Origin: Halichondria panicea
Lineage: Eukaryota; Porifera; Demospongiae; Suberitida; Halichondriidae
Length of the DNA: 64,000 nt
Direction: 5' to 3'
Assembly (NCBI RefSeq): GCF_963675165.1
Contig: NC_087379.1
Coordinates: 1,988,201 to 2,052,200 of the forward strand
Each line of letters starts with the position of its first letter. Positions within the stretch are counted from its first letter, which is position 1. The translations under genes were made by a program, and so were the position numbers. The notes below the pieces were generated by a model, which made no database searches, was not told where the DNA came from, and saw only the letters and a program-made list of their open reading frames with translations. Positions 62,773 to 64,000 of this stretch are shown here, piece after piece.

Positions 62773-63932
62773 GTACCAAGCTCTGTCTTCTTAGCTGCAA
62801 TGAAAGAATTATGTGCAAAGGAACACGGAGTGTATATGCATGTATATATATAGGAAAACATTGCAATCGTCACTGTGTATAGTGTGCATGCATGGTTATG
62901 ATAATTATGGTAATAGATTTTGCACCTTGGCCTCAAATACACTAGCTTGTATATAGCTTGCAAATTTACGAACAACATTTAAATGAACTCACCAGCTATA
63001 ATTGTAGATGAAGCACTTATACTGTACATGTAGCAAGTGTTTTTTTCTTAACCAGAGCTTAGATTTTGTTTCGCCAATATATGTACTAAACGTGCCATCT
63101 CCTTTTTATAACCATGCATGTGTGCATGCAAGTCTGCACTTTTAGCACTATAATTATTGCTGCATGTGTATGCATGGCTGGCCTGGCAGGTGGTAGGGTC
63201 TGTACATGTGTGACCTTCATTGTATGTAGCACTCTAAACCACAATGTAGCACTCTAAACTATACAATGAAATATCGCTGTCAACATGTTGATATCATACA
63301 TGCACAGTCAGGTGTCCTCCCCATGTGTTTGGTGCATTTTGAGTGGGCAGATCAAAGGAAACACTGTGCCAATATCTGCCATATGGCATAGGTCAAGCCT
63401 TGAACTGTGCCACTATCTAGATACTGGCATAGTATGGCTGAAGTTACCTAAAGCCCACGCTCCACCCAGTAACCTGAAACGATCCGTATAACACTGTTAA
63501 ACAGATTCAGTGGTTAGGCAGAAAACGTTTTTCATGCGTCTGGAGCATTCCACAGCCACCACAAGTAGTTGAAACTAGTTGTCCTATAAAAGAAGTGATG
63601 TGTACACGGAAAGGAATGCACAAGGAATGCAACAAATCAGTTGTTACACAGCTCACTCGTGTGTGCGCACATGGGATAATATTGGCTCAGTAGTGCCTTT
63701 GCCCTCGAGGCCTGCGGCCCTCGGGCCTAAGTCACTACTGAGCCAATGTATCCCATGTGGCACTTGTGCATGTGTCACAACTATAATAAATGCAGTGTCA
63801 GAACCTTATATGGCCCAGGAGCCATGTTTTATTCTACCAACTTCTTAGCCATAAAATTAACTACTTGATCTCTATACTAAACTGCATGTTCAGAACGTTT
63901 ATGCACCATACACTGGACAATGTTATTGTTGT
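62773..63932. other. upstream region of collagen C with an isolated hairpin
   Basis: This holds the copy C promoter and then the 3' flank of copy D. GGCTGGCCTGGCAGGTGG (63176) recurs upstream of other collagen copies. No gene was seen besides the hairpin listed separately. Confidence 0.4.
63667..63761. repeat. 95-base inverted repeat with GC-rich loop
   Basis: GCACATGGGATAATATTGGC pairs with GCCAATGTATCCCATGTGGC and TCAGTAGTG with CACTACTGA, around CCCTCGAGGCCTGCGGCCCTCGGGC. Confidence 0.8.
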
Positions 63933-64000
63933 TTACTTTGTGCAGACAACACAGTGGACTTCTTTGTAGTCATTGTAAGGAGGGCAGGGTAGTCCAGCTG
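63933..64000 (-). CDS. short-chain collagen C4-like, copy D (3' end only, runs off right edge)
   Basis: The last 68 bases on the minus strand encode the same C-terminal end as the other copies (CPPYND, then CVVCTK and TAA at 63933-63935), with TGCACAAAGTAA as the final codons. The rest lies beyond the window, so intactness cannot be judged. Confidence 0.75.
   Translation of the reverse strand, partial: AGLPCPPYNDYKEVHCVVCTK

Overview
This is a eukaryotic (animal) window. Genes have GT-AG introns, and the protein set is metazoan: Ras, G-gamma, ARF6, KIF7/KIF27-type kinesin, CNOT9, SPT5, TRAF-like genes and short-chain collagens. Short-chain collagen of the sponge C4 type, small intergenic gaps and abundant short inverted-repeat elements point to a demosponge; Amphimedon queenslandica is my best guess, but no search was run. 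Gene models below were spliced by eye and checked for phase. The kinesin (25 exons), SPT5 (24), CNOT9 (8), ARF6 (4), Ras (4) and G-gamma (2) models all close to whole codons.

Layout. 1-4.4 kb, minus strand: an RS/RGG-rich protein (3223-4379) followed by a CCCH zinc-finger protein of the ZC3H4/6/8 type that runs off the left edge; they may be one gene. 5.0-5.5 kb minus: a complete G-protein gamma subunit. It is divergent from a complete Ras GTPase at 6.1-8.1 kb plus. 9.1-20.6 kb minus: a complete KIF7/KIF27-like kinesin with several mobile elements in its introns. 20.9-24.1 kb plus: three tandem two-exon short-chain dehydrogenases, each with the same GC-rich box just upstream. 24.8-26.7 kb minus: ARF6. 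28.2-31.1 kb minus: CNOT9, divergent from SPT5 at 31.6-44.1 kb plus. One SPT5 intron holds an intronless TRAF-like gene on the opposite strand (39.8-41.2 kb).

From 44.1 kb to the right edge the window is a segmentally duplicated, decaying region. Pieces of SPT5 (exons 5-9, 17, 18-20, 24) recur as pseudo-exons, a second TRAF-like gene sits at 52.3-53.5 kb, and short-chain collagen copies occur at 45.8-47.9, 57.8-58.7, 61.8-62.8 and 63.9-64.0 kb. Each of the three fully visible collagen copies carries a different apparent lesion. Comparing duplicated units also exposes younger insertions, including a roughly 1.26-kb terminal-inverted-repeat element at 56.2-57.4 kb.

Functionally the single-copy genes are housekeeping or signalling: transcription elongation (SPT5), mRNA deadenylation (CNOT9), RNA surveillance or processing (CCCH), small GTPases, heterotrimeric G protein and a cilia/Hedgehog-type kinesin. 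The right third is accessory and turning over fast. I saw no obviously new multi-gene system. The most interesting points are the SPT5-TRAF-collagen duplication, the collagen copies with independent lesions, the SDR mosaicism and the inverted-repeat element families.
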